Of a stretch of DNA of 64,000 bases, positions 1-7,738 are shown one piece after another (position 1 is the stretch's first letter; every line of letters starts with the position of its first letter). The translations under genes were made by a program, and so were the position numbers. The notes beneath the pieces are model-generated. The model did not search any database, had not been told where the DNA came from, and saw only the letters and a program-made list of their open reading frames with translations. Source of the stretch: Paenibacillus oceani (lineage in GTDB: Bacteria; Bacillota; Bacilli; Paenibacillales; NBRC-103111); NCBI RefSeq assembly GCF_014705615.1, contig NZ_JACXJA010000031.1, forward strand, positions 53,205 to 117,204. Direction: 5' to 3'.

Positions 1-271
1 CGAATCCCATCTTCGTCCGGCGCAGATCGGACAGCTCCTTTTCCCCGATCTCGGATAAATCCTTGCCGTCAACCACGACCTTTCCGCCATTCACACCATC
101 CGTCCCGCTCAGCGCAAACAGCAACGTTGATTTCCCCGAACCCGAAGGCCCCATAACCGCAACGAACTCGCCCTCGCCGATTTCGACCGAAACTCCGTCA
201 AGCACCTTGCACGTTTCATCGCCCGCTCCGAAAGACTTGACGATACGATCGCCGATAATCACCTTCTTCAT
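1..271 (-). CDS. ABC transporter ATP-binding protein (3' end outside window)
   Basis: The first 90 codons of an ABC ATPase are present; the rest lies beyond base 1. The start is the ATG at 271, four bases after the stop of the permease gene, so the two are translated as a pair. Visible are the usual first strand (MKKVIIGDRIVKSFG), and a Walker A loop GPSGSGKST at about residues 41-49, followed by the LSDLRRTKMGF stretch that precedes the Q-loop. This is the LolD/MacB/YxdL-like subclass that works with FtsX-type permeases in exporting lipids, peptides or antibiotics, hydrolysing ATP on the cytoplasmic side. The substrate cannot be told from sequence. Confidence 0.9.
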   Translation of the reverse strand, partial: MKKVIIGDRIVKSFGAGDETCKVLDGVSVEIGEGEFVAVMGPSGSGKSTLLFALSGTDGVNGGKVVVDGKDLSEIGEKELSDLRRTKMGF

Positions 272-275
272 CTGC

Positions 276-2594
276 CTACCCCTTCATACTTTCCGAAATG
301 TGGATGCGTCCCGCGCCTGAGATGCCGATCCGTGTCGCGAGAAGCACCGTGCCTATCATCAACAGCGGACTAAGCAGATACGCCGAAAGCGGATTGGCCG
401 TAAACTGAAACGCCGACGCTCCAAAGGAGGAAATCATCGCGCCCGCAAGGCTTTCTCCGAGCGTGTTCGCCAGCAGCGTGCCGAGAACCATTCCGACTAT
501 CAGGACGAAGACCGCACGCGAAACATACTGCGCCGTCAGATCCGAGTTGGTAAAACCGAACGCCTTCAAAACGGCAATGGAATATTTGTCTTTCGCGACA
601 AGCATTTTCATAAACAGCAACGTGATCAGCCCTGTTATGATCAGCGCGATTGCAATTGCGGAATAGGCAGCTTTTTCAACCGCGCTTATGGTCGGGCCGT
701 ATGTCTGTGCCATATACTCATCGATGTCCGAAACTTTCGCATACTCAAACCTGCCCGCATATTCAGAAACTTTGCTGTCGACCAGGGCTTGATCCGTAAG
801 CTCCGCGCTGATTACGTACCACATGACAGCCGCCGACCGATCGGTGAAGACGGCCTTTGCGGTTTTGCCTCCATTCGTGATGTCGGAGTAAATCCCGCTG
901 ATCTTGAGCTTTCGTTCCTTCCCCTCAACCAACAGCGTAAGAGAATCGCCAACCTGCTTCCTTAGCTCACTCGCGTTCATCGCAGAAAGCGCCATTTCGT
1001 CTTCCGCGGCAGGCGCTCTGCCCTCGGCATATTGCACCGGGAACACGGAATGGTCGCCAAGCTCAACTTTTAACCTCTCCTCCGAGCCGTCCTCCATCCG
1101 GGCTTGGAACGATTGCGTGGTAAGCACGGCATACTTGGAGATCGTGCTGTCGCCGCTCATCGTTTTAACGATATCTGCGGCTTTCTCGGACATCCGGTCG
1201 GTCTGCTGAATATCGATGCGCATATCGCTGTTGCCGATCCCCATGTATTGGCTGAAGCTTTTGGAGGATATCGTATGATACAGATTCTGCGGAACGATCA
1301 TGATAAAGGCCGAGATCATCAGCACCGCCAGATTCGTGACATATAGTTTTTTTCTTGCGAGCACATCTTTGACGCCAAGGAACACATTCGTGCTGAGCAG
1401 CCTGTTGCCGCTTAAAGTCAATCGTCTGGCTCCCGCTGTTTGTTCCGGAGAAGTGCCTGCGCGGATCGCTTCGGCGGCGGATATTTTCCGGAAACGTCTC
1501 AACACTCCGCTTACATAAGCAAGGACGGCAGCGAATACAAGCAGGATGCCGATCATTCCGAACAGCGAAGCGTAAGAACCCTGTTCGCTCTCCCCCATAT
1601 TCAGCCGGATATTTTCAAGAAGCAGGTCCTGCAGCAGGAACGCAAGCAGCAGACCAGCGATACATCCGGCCGCCGCAATCACTGTATATTTCGCCACGTA
1701 AATCTTCTTAATGTCGGAGAGCCGCAGCCCGATCGCCTTCATCACGCCGATCTCTCGGTAATCGTCTTCGATTTTGGCCAGAAGCGTAAAGCGGATGCAC
1801 ATCAAGGCGATGGCCACGACCAGCACGCTGACTAGAAGGATTACCCCGATCATCATACCGTCGGAAAGGGCGTTAATCGTTCTGAACAGCGGGTATGTAA
1901 TCGTCGGTCCATTCGCTTCAAGCCCCGAGGACGCATAAGCCGTTTCGAATTCGCCGAGCTTCGACATATCCTTTAAGCGAAATTCGATCAGATACTCGAT
2001 GTTCCCGAGTCCTTTTAATGCCTCGAAATCGCGTTCGCTGAGCAGAAACCGTTTGGAAGAGGCCAGCGTAGAGTTCATCTGCGAATCCCGGAGGAAACCC
2101 GCAACCGTTAATTCGTTGCCGGCAATCATCGCTTTATCGCCAATTTTCGCGGTACCATCCTTCATATAGCTGACCGGAACATACAGCTCACCATCGGATA
2201 CGCGTATGATGTGCCCCTCAAGGTCAAGCAGATAATCAAACTTCCCGCTCTGGGTGATGAAGCCGTTATCCTGTACGCTGCCTGCCAGCGAACGATCGCC
2301 GAATCGGATACGCGAGCCGTCCATGTTCAGAAATTCAACCACTTGAAACTTTTCCACATTGCGGTTCTGTTCCGCAAAAGCGGCCAGCCGCGCACGATCC
2401 AGACCGCCCGAATGCATCTGCATAAAATGCGGGGTGACCGCCTTCGTCATCAGCGTATCGATCGCACCCGATAGATGGACGACGAGGATCGCCGCCAGCG
2501 ATACCAGCATAGCGGCCGCAGCAACAAATAGCATCGTTGTGAATGTGACCAGTTTGCTTGCCGATATATCATTGCGGATTATTCTGTAGTACAT
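276..2594 (-). CDS. FtsX-family ABC transporter permease, large duplicated form
   Basis: A 772-residue integral membrane protein with an N-terminal hydrophobic segment (about residues 17-45), a long extracytoplasmic domain, three membrane segments around residues 255-380, a fourth near 420, a second extracytoplasmic domain, and three C-terminal segments. This is the duplicated FtsX/MacB layout seen in permeases such as those of bacitracin or lantibiotic exporters. The start has a good ribosome site (AGAGGTG) seven bases upstream. It lies between the TetR gene (46 bases upstream) and the ATPase gene (4 bases downstream), so all three probably form one operon. Likely role: transmembrane half of an export or mechanotransmission ABC complex; substrate unknown. 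Confidence 0.9.
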   Translation of the reverse strand: MYYRIIRNDISASKLVTFTTMLFVAAAAMLVSLAAILVVHLSGAIDTLMTKAVTPHFMQMHSGGLDRARLAAFAEQNRNVEKFQVVEFLNMDGSRIRFGDRSLAGSVQDNGFITQSGKFDYLLDLEGHIIRVSDGELYVPVSYMKDGTAKIGDKAMIAGNELTVAGFLRDSQMNSTLASSKRFLLSERDFEALKGLGNIEYLIEFRLKDMSKLGEFETAYASSGLEANGPTITYPLFRTINALSDGMMIGVILLVSVLVVAIALMCIRFTLLAKIEDDYREIGVMKAIGLRLSDIKKIYVAKYTVIAAAGCIAGLLLAFLLQDLLLENIRLNMGESEQGSYASLFGMIGILLVFAAVLAYVSGVLRRFRKISAAEAIRAGTSPEQTAGARRLTLSGNRLLSTNVFLGVKDVLARKKLYVTNLAVLMISAFIMIVPQNLYHTISSKSFSQYMGIGNSDMRIDIQQTDRMSEKAADIVKTMSGDSTISKYAVLTTQSFQARMEDGSEERLKVELGDHSVFPVQYAEGRAPAAEDEMALSAMNASELRKQVGDSLTLLVEGKERKLKISGIYSDITNGGKTAKAVFTDRSAAVMWYVISAELTDQALVDSKVSEYAGRFEYAKVSDIDEYMAQTYGPTISAVEKAAYSAIAIALIITGLITLLFMKMLVAKDKYSIAVLKAFGFTNSDLTAQYVSRAVFVLIVGMVLGTLLANTLGESLAGAMISSFGASAFQFTANPLSAYLLSPLLMIGTVLLATRIGISGAGRIHISESMKG

Positions 2595-2640
2595 AGGTCA
2601 CCTCTGCCGAGTCAAATTCCAATGGGTTACCGCCGAACCC

Positions 2641-3264
2641 TTAGCCAAACATGTTCATCGTGTCCATCAGACTTCCGCTCTCCGCACCGAGCAGCCTTTC
2701 CACATTGCCTATAAAAGCCACCATCCGCGCAACGCGCTCCTCGTCCGTCATAGCCACGATATCATCATCAAAAACGGTAATCGCATAGATCACAACCATC
2801 TCCATACACTCATACGGATACGGTGTGCGGAACATCCCCTGCTCGATGCCCTCGCGGATAATTCCCGTCAGGATCGGTGTCACGCCGTTGATGATGACCT
2901 TCTGGATTTTCTGATGCATCAGCGCGTTCTGCGGCTTGTGAATGTGATCCATGATTTCACCGCTGCTTCCGCCGCTTATGTTCAGCGCCGCCACAACCCG
3001 GACGATACGCTCGACTATGGGGATGCCCTTGTCTTCGGCTATTTCCCGGGCCGCTCCCAAGAGGCGGGCATTATACCGCTCAATCAGCGCATCCATAATC
3101 TCTTCCTTCGACTTGAAGTGATGATACAGGGTTCCCCGCGCAATTCCGACCTTATGGAGAATATCGTTTGTACTTGTGCCGTCAAAGCCCTTCTGACCGA
3201 ACAGCTCATCCGCCGCGTCCAGAATTTCGTTTCTGCGCTCTTCCGCTTCTTTTACTACTCTCAT
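2641..3264 (-). CDS. TetR/AcrR-family transcriptional regulator
   Basis: A 207-residue protein with an N-terminal TetR helix-turn-helix (about residues 10-56, containing TSTNDILHKVGIARGTLYHHF, the typical recognition-helix pattern) and a ligand-binding C-terminal domain. It is the first gene of an operon with an ABC permease and ATPase, so it most likely represses this exporter and its own synthesis until a ligand (perhaps the exported compound) binds. A perfect inverted repeat sits at the transcription start of its promoter, which fits autoregulation. Ligand unknown. Confidence 0.92.
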   Translation of the reverse strand: MRVVKEAEERRNEILDAADELFGQKGFDGTSTNDILHKVGIARGTLYHHFKSKEEIMDALIERYNARLLGAAREIAEDKGIPIVERIVRVVAALNISGGSSGEIMDHIHKPQNALMHQKIQKVIINGVTPILTGIIREGIEQGMFRTPYPYECMEMVVIYAITVFDDDIVAMTDEERVARMVAFIGNVERLLGAESGSLMDTMNMFG

Positions 3265-3284
3265 TTGTATCCCCCCTCACACCG

Positions 3285-3301
3285 ACCGACTGCCTGTCGG
3301 T
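3285..3301. promoter_or_regulatory. Probable TetR-regulator operator
   Basis: Perfect inverted repeat ACCGAC-TGCCT-GTCGGT, 17 bp, lying immediately downstream of the -10 box of the regulator's own promoter and 21 bases before its start codon. A further ACCG copy abuts it at 3281. Position and symmetry are those of a TetR-family operator; binding by the adjacent regulator is inferred. Confidence 0.75.
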
Positions 3302-3304
3302 TTA

Positions 3305-3333
3305 ATCGTAACATGTTTTTTAGCAATGTTCAA
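3305..3333 (-). promoter_or_regulatory. Promoter of the tetR-permease-ATPase operon
   Basis: On the minus strand, TTGAAC (3333-3328) and TACGAT (3310-3305) are separated by exactly 17 bases, a good vegetative sigma-factor promoter. The inverted repeat at 3285-3301 would cover the transcription start, so a bound repressor would block initiation. Confidence 0.75.
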
Positions 3334-3513
3334 GCTTTCTCTTCTTCTATAACCGGGCAAGTACGTTGGCAGGATTCAACTGTAGCGCGCCGTCCACTTG
3401 CAAGTCCGTTGACGAACGCCTCCCGCCCCCCTCTTCTACGCTGAGGTTCTCTCCACAAGCTTATTTTGCACCTCACACGGTTTTGATGCCTCAGCGTGAC
3501 ATGGTGTGCAGGC

Positions 3514-3557
3514 AAAAGGACGCTCCATCCACTTCTGCCGTGGTGTTGGAAGCGTCC
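3514..3557 (-). terminator. Rho-independent terminator after the coiled-coil protein gene
   Basis: Read on the minus strand, GGACGCTTCCA pairs with TGGAGCGTCC and is followed by TTTT. It lies 26 bases after the stop at 3583. Confidence 0.65.
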
Positions 3558-3582
3558 CTGCCAGCCGCGGGGCACCGTCCGA

Positions 3583-4566
3583 TTAATTCAGATGCTCATA
3601 GCCGTCCTCGAACCGCAGCATCCATTCAAAGGAAATTTGCTCCGCCAAATCCCGGTTAAGCTTCAATTCCGGGTAATCTTTAGCAAATTCGATCGTATAA
3701 AGCAGCGAATACTGCGTATAGGGCGACGGCTCACCCGCCGTAGCGGTCGGAACGTACCGATCGGGATCGAAGCCTTTGTCGCGGGCGAATTGCTCCAGCG
3801 TCACGGAATTGTTGATCTGACCGGAAGCGCGCGCTACTTTGTAATGATCCTCAATCTCCCCGTACAGGCCCGAGCGCGGCGTCGCTTGCTCCGTCACATC
3901 GATCTCGTCATATACCTCGCCGCCTTTTCGGATTCGAAGCCATGCCTGCTCCAGCCCGGTTCCCGGTATCCCCAAATCTTTTAATAAAAAGGAAAAGTCC
4001 GCATTCAGCCGGTCATTGGAAAGGCCGGTCCCCGTACTCGCCTTGGTCACACGGTTGCGATACATATCGTCCATCAGCGGCAGCCGGCGCGTCTGGGCGT
4101 TCAGCTGCTTCTGTCCTGTGCCGCTTCGTTCCCACACGGTCAGCTCGTAATTATGCTCCAGAGACAGTTCCAGCTCGGTTCCATACTGCATGCCCCCTTG
4201 AGGCTCCAGCACCGCTTCCAGCGGCTTCACCTGGCCGTCGCCGCGCACAGACACCGCAATGACGGCGGAGGGCGACACTTCCTTCAACGCCACCTGCAAA
4301 CCAACCTTCGCTTTCTTCTGAGCCAGATCCGCTTCGGTTAATTCATAGTCGAGCCGTTCCACCTTGTCGGCCTGGGCGGTCAGCTCACGGCTGATCCCGT
4401 TTACAATCTGGCTTTCCAGCATCTGCACCTGCTGCTGCAGGATGTGGAGTTGCGAGTCTGTCTGGCTGCTCTGGCTGCGAATTTCGCCGTTATGCTTGTA
4501 TCCGATATATAGAACAGCCAACAAGTTCACGACCAGCAGCGTCACTATCGCTTTGGATTGGTCCAT
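3583..4566 (-). CDS. Unknown membrane-anchored coiled-coil protein
   Basis: I do not recognise this 327-residue protein. It has one N-terminal membrane segment (about residues 6-24, KAIVTLLVVNLLAVLYIGY) with a short cytoplasmic tail, then a heptad-like, glutamine-rich stretch (about residues 30-70) likely to form a coiled coil, then a soluble domain of about 240 residues outside the membrane. The start at 4566 is chosen because AAGGAGGAGG sits six bases before it; a longer reading frame starts 21 bases upstream, before that ribosome site. A terminator follows. It stands alone between the exporter operon and the YitT gene, so context gives no function. Confidence 0.7.
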   Translation of the reverse strand: MDQSKAIVTLLVVNLLAVLYIGYKHNGEIRSQSSQTDSQLHILQQQVQMLESQIVNGISRELTAQADKVERLDYELTEADLAQKKAKVGLQVALKEVSPSAVIAVSVRGDGQVKPLEAVLEPQGGMQYGTELELSLEHNYELTVWERSGTGQKQLNAQTRRLPLMDDMYRNRVTKASTGTGLSNDRLNADFSFLLKDLGIPGTGLEQAWLRIRKGGEVYDEIDVTEQATPRSGLYGEIEDHYKVARASGQINNSVTLEQFARDKGFDPDRYVPTATAGEPSPYTQYSLLYTIEFAKDYPELKLNRDLAEQISFEWMLRFEDGYEHLN

Positions 4567-4776
4567 AGCGCCTCCTCCTTGTCTCATGTGATGGGTGCGG
4601 AGCGAAAAGAACGGTACGCGCTTGCCCCAGGAAAACTCTTGTCCGGGCTATACAACAACACATTCTGTATCCAGAGTGCCTTATTCTAGCGGCATCCGTC
4701 AAACCTTTGGAAGCAGATTTTGCATTCGGATGCGCGCCCGGCGGGCCAGAAGGATGCATGTTATCGTATATTACGC

Positions 4777-4812
4777 GAAAAAGCACCGGGAGTTTCTAGC
4801 TGCCCAGTGCTT
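4777..4812 (-). terminator. Terminator of the YitT-family gene
   Basis: On the minus strand AAGCACTGGGC...CCCGGTGCTT forms a stem followed by a T-rich run, 54 bases after the stop at 4866. Confidence 0.75.
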
Positions 4813-4865
4813 CCTTGTATCATTGCGATGACTATGTCGCCATTAGCGTCGTCACCACCCTCCGT

Positions 4866-5735
4866 TTAGTGGATATCGCGCTTACGGAAGTTGCCGCCTT
4901 TCACTTCCGCTATATCATATACGATAATGAACGCTTTATCGTCGATCTCATTAATAATCTCCCTCATTTTGCTTTCCTCAAGCCGGTTGATCACGCATGT
5001 GATTTCTTTGAACTGCTCGTTGGAATAACCGCCGTGCACGAATGTGTAGGTGGAGCTGCGCCCCAACCGGTCGCGGATCGTCTCAATCATCTCATCCGCC
5101 TGGCTGGTTATGATCTTGTACGTTTTGGAGCCGCTTAATCCTTCTTCCACAATATGAATGACCTTGGAAGCGATAAAATAAGCGATACCCGACAAGATCG
5201 CGCCTTGAAGCCCAAATACCGTCGAGACCACTATAAATACGAACAAGTTCAGAAACAAAATCAGATCGCTCGTTCCGAACGGCAGCTTGCGAGCCAGCAG
5301 CACAGCAAGCATGTCAATCCCGTCCAACGCACCGCCGTTACGCAGCGCCAGCCCCATGCCAAAACCGATAATAATGCCGCCGACCACGGTAACCAGCAAC
5401 GTATCCCCCTGCACAATCGTCGGGATATGGTGCATCACCGTCGTACCGATCGCAAGCGATGCGATACCCAGCACCGAGAAAATCGCAAAGCTCTTGCCAA
5501 TCTGCTTGTAACCCAAAAAAATGAAAGGAATGTTAATCACGGCTATCAGCAGAGCAAGCGGCAGACCGCTCCATTGCGAGCCGACGATGCTCAGGCCGGT
5601 CACGCCCCCGTCCGATACGTTGTTGGGGATTAGCACGGCCTCCAAACCATATGCTGTAATAAAACCGCCAATGATTACAGAAACTGCCTTTACGATCTTT
5701 CTTCGAATGATTGCTTTCCTGGATACTGCTCCCAC
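4866..5735 (-). CDS. YitT family membrane protein (DUF2179 C-terminal domain)
   Basis: A 289-residue protein with five or six membrane segments (first near residues 15-40, AVSVIIGGFITAYGLEAVLI, last near 165-195) followed by a cytoplasmic ferredoxin-like DUF2179 domain of about 80 residues. This is the layout of the YitT/YpjC family, which is widespread in Firmicutes; transport of small molecules has been suggested but no substrate is known. The start is GTG, six bases after AGAGAGGAAC. The final residues after the conserved domain are basic. It is monocistronic, with its own terminator. Confidence 0.88.
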   Translation of the reverse strand: MGAVSRKAIIRRKIVKAVSVIIGGFITAYGLEAVLIPNNVSDGGVTGLSIVGSQWSGLPLALLIAVINIPFIFLGYKQIGKSFAIFSVLGIASLAIGTTVMHHIPTIVQGDTLLVTVVGGIIIGFGMGLALRNGGALDGIDMLAVLLARKLPFGTSDLILFLNLFVFIVVSTVFGLQGAILSGIAYFIASKVIHIVEEGLSGSKTYKIITSQADEMIETIRDRLGRSSTYTFVHGGYSNEQFKEITCVINRLEESKMREIINEIDDKAFIIVYDIAEVKGGNFRKRDIH

Positions 5736-6222
5736 TTTAGTTCCTCTCTTCTTTATCGTGTCAAACCGAACCCGGGGAAACGCTAGAATCAGTCTGCCAT
5801 AGAATGAGATGGTGCCGGCAGTAACCTCGACTCGTCTGAATCCCTATTGTAACGACATAACACAGTTCGTTGTCTTTCAATTTTATTCGACAAACCTGTG
5901 CAGCCGCAATATTTTTTGAAAAAAATGTATCGGCCTTCGGGAAATTTTCTTCTATTTGAGTCGAACGTGATTGGATTTTTTTAGTGTGCCCCGAAACGGC
6001 TCCCTGAACTCCACCACAACGAAAAAGCAACAACCTGATGCCCGCTCCGCTCCGTGCCGTTCTCTCTTTGTGTCTATTTCCGTTTAATTCTGATCTCCCT
6101 ATTGGGTTAATAAATGACTTTAGGGGAAGGAGTGCCGCCGTCTGCCTTAAGACATCTTTTACTCGCTTGTCCTTATAGTTATAATGAACATAAATACAGT
6201 ACGTTACGGAAGGGGCATCGCT
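5736..6222. other. Intergenic region between divergent genes, no gene seen
   Basis: About 490 bases separating the YitT gene (minus) from the zinc-cluster gene (plus). The stretch just before the zinc-cluster gene holds an A+T-rich segment with TATAGTTATAAT near 6173-6184 that may act as its -10 region. No convincing coding frame, RNA or repeat is visible elsewhere. Confidence 0.4.
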
Positions 6223-6876
6223 ATGGGCAAAACGACTAAAGGAATTTGTACCAGCTGCGAAAAAGAAGTTGGCAAAAGCGCCATTGGGAAGCATCTGCAA
6301 ACTTGTCCCAAACGAGTACTGCAGGACGGAAACAACCGATATTTTCTGATTCGTGTGCAAGACCGCTACTTGCCTAAGTACTGGCTGTACCTGGAAGCAA
6401 GCGCTGACGCGACGTTAACCGATCTGGACCATTTCCTAAGGGATCTCTGGCTGGAATGCTGCGGACATCTGAGTCTGTTCATCGTGAGGGATCGTACTTA
6501 TGGCTCTTCACCGGATGAAGAGTTCGGCGACAAAAGCATGCAGATCCGATTGGGGAAGGTGCTGAAAAAAGACCTGTCTTTCCTGCATGAGTACGATATG
6601 GGATCAACGACGGAATTGAGCCTGAAGGTGGTGGAGGAACGTTTAGGAACCAAACACGATTCGCCCGGCATCGAGCTCCTCGCCCGCAACGTAGCTCCCG
6701 ATATCTCCTGCACCGAATGCGGAGACGCCGAGGCGGAATACATCTGCTCCGAATGCCAATACGAGGAGTCCGGCTGGTTGTGCGATACCTGCGCGGAAAA
6801 CCACCAATGCGGTGAGGACATGCTCCTCCCGGTCGTCAACTCCCCGCGCACAGGCGTATGCGGGTTTATGGGATAA
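6223..6876 (+). CDS. Zinc-cluster protein, resembles pRiA4b ORF-3-like proteins
   Basis: A 217-residue protein. The start at 6223 is preferred over an earlier ATG at 6184 because GGAAGGGG lies before it. It opens with a probable C2HC zinc site (C9, C12, H24, C28), followed by a segment (about residues 50-90) with the pattern YWLYLEASADATLTDLDHFL then LWLECCGHLSLF that resembles the pRiA4b ORF-3-like domain. The C-terminal 60 residues carry four or more Cys pairs (CTEC, CSEC, CDTC and a final HQC), a second metal-binding cluster. Similar proteins are usually called hypothetical. Function is unknown; the Cys clusters suggest nucleic-acid or protein binding. Confidence 0.7.
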   Translation: MGKTTKGICTSCEKEVGKSAIGKHLQTCPKRVLQDGNNRYFLIRVQDRYLPKYWLYLEASADATLTDLDHFLRDLWLECCGHLSLFIVRDRTYGSSPDEEFGDKSMQIRLGKVLKKDLSFLHEYDMGSTTELSLKVVEERLGTKHDSPGIELLARNVAPDISCTECGDAEAEYICSECQYEESGWLCDTCAENHQCGEDMLLPVVNSPRTGVCGFMG

Positions 6877-6906
6877 GAAATTCATGAGAGTGATTTATTA
6901 ATTTCG

Positions 6907-6944
6907 TTGAATGCTGAATCGGAAATTGTATAATTGTTATAACA
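6907..6944 (+). promoter_or_regulatory. Promoter and probable operator of the AbrB-Doc pair
   Basis: TTGAAT (6907-6912) and TATAAT (6929-6934) are 16 bases apart. Immediately after the -10 box is the perfect palindrome TGTTATAACA (6935-6944), well placed for autoregulation by the AbrB-type antitoxin encoded downstream. Confidence 0.65.
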
Positions 6945-6973
6945 GTTGAATACTATGATAAGGAGAAAATCCA

Positions 6974-7237
6974 ATGAATAGGATGATTGAGATGGAACGA
7001 AAAGTTACGAAATTTGGTAATAGTCTAGGCATAACTATGACTGATGCCCTTAAACAAATTGGATTAGAACAAGGAGATACAGTTAGTATCGATGTTAATC
7101 AAGCCACTGGAGAGATCATAATTAAGAAATCAACGAAAGTCGCTTTGCCCGAGGGAATCAGCGAGGACTTCATGGATACCCTTACAGATGTAATTGAAAA
7201 ATACGATCAAACATTGCAAGGTCTTAAAGATAGATGA
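6974..7237 (+). CDS. AbrB/MazE-type antitoxin
   Basis: An 87-residue protein with a SpoVT-AbrB swapped-hairpin DNA-binding domain in the first 50 residues (RKVTKFGNSLGITMTDALKQIGL, then a beta-rich QGDTVSIDV stretch) and an acidic C-terminal tail of the kind that wraps a toxin. The start at 6974 has AAGGAG nine bases upstream. Its stop overlaps the start of the Doc-type toxin gene by four bases (ATGA), the usual arrangement of a toxin-antitoxin operon. It most likely neutralises the toxin and represses the promoter through the adjacent palindrome. Confidence 0.88.
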   Translation: MNRMIEMERKVTKFGNSLGITMTDALKQIGLEQGDTVSIDVNQATGEIIIKKSTKVALPEGISEDFMDTLTDVIEKYDQTLQGLKDR

Positions 7238-7641
7238 TACCGATCCGTTATTTATCCGTCCAAGAAGTCATAGCCATTAATCTCGCCATGATTAAACGAT
7301 ATAGCCCGGGAGAACTTATTGGGGTAAAAGACCCTGGACTACTCGAATCTGCAGTGCTCCGACCACAATCCTCCGCTTTTGGAGAGGATGCTTACCAAAC
7401 AATTTTCGATAAATCAGTTGCCTTGTTTGAGTCACTCGGTCAAAACCACCCTTTTCACAACGCAAATAAACGAACTGCTTTCACAGCACTTGTCATTTTT
7501 CTACGATTTAACGGCCTGCACTTTAAGATGGACACACGAAAAGCAGAAGACTTTACAGTTGATATGGTAAATCACAGATATGAGTTTCAAGAATTAGTTG
7601 CGGTCGTTCAATTCCATTGTATCCAATCGACTGACTCCTAA
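7234..7641 (+). CDS. Doc-type Fic-fold toxin (death on curing)
   Basis: A 135-residue Doc-family protein. The catalytic signature HPFHNANKR spans residues 72-80, close to the H-x-F-x-(D/N)-(A/G)-N-K-R pattern of Fic/Doc enzymes. Phage P1 Doc phosphorylates and inactivates EF-Tu; the same activity is expected here but not shown. The N-terminal helices (residues 1-45, with the conserved KDPGLLESAVLRP) match the family, and length is normal. Translation is coupled to the upstream AbrB-type antitoxin by a four-base overlap. The signature is intact, so the toxin is probably active. Confidence 0.9.
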   Translation: MIPIRYLSVQEVIAINLAMIKRYSPGELIGVKDPGLLESAVLRPQSSAFGEDAYQTIFDKSVALFESLGQNHPFHNANKRTAFTALVIFLRFNGLHFKMDTRKAEDFTVDMVNHRYEFQELVAVVQFHCIQSTDS

Positions 7642-7738
7642 TAAATCAATAGCCTCTCGGAATTAGTCTGGGGTTGAGGAGCAGGTTCGCCGAAAATGTT
7701 CGTAATGGAACTGGAAACTGTGGTAAATGAAAGCCAGT

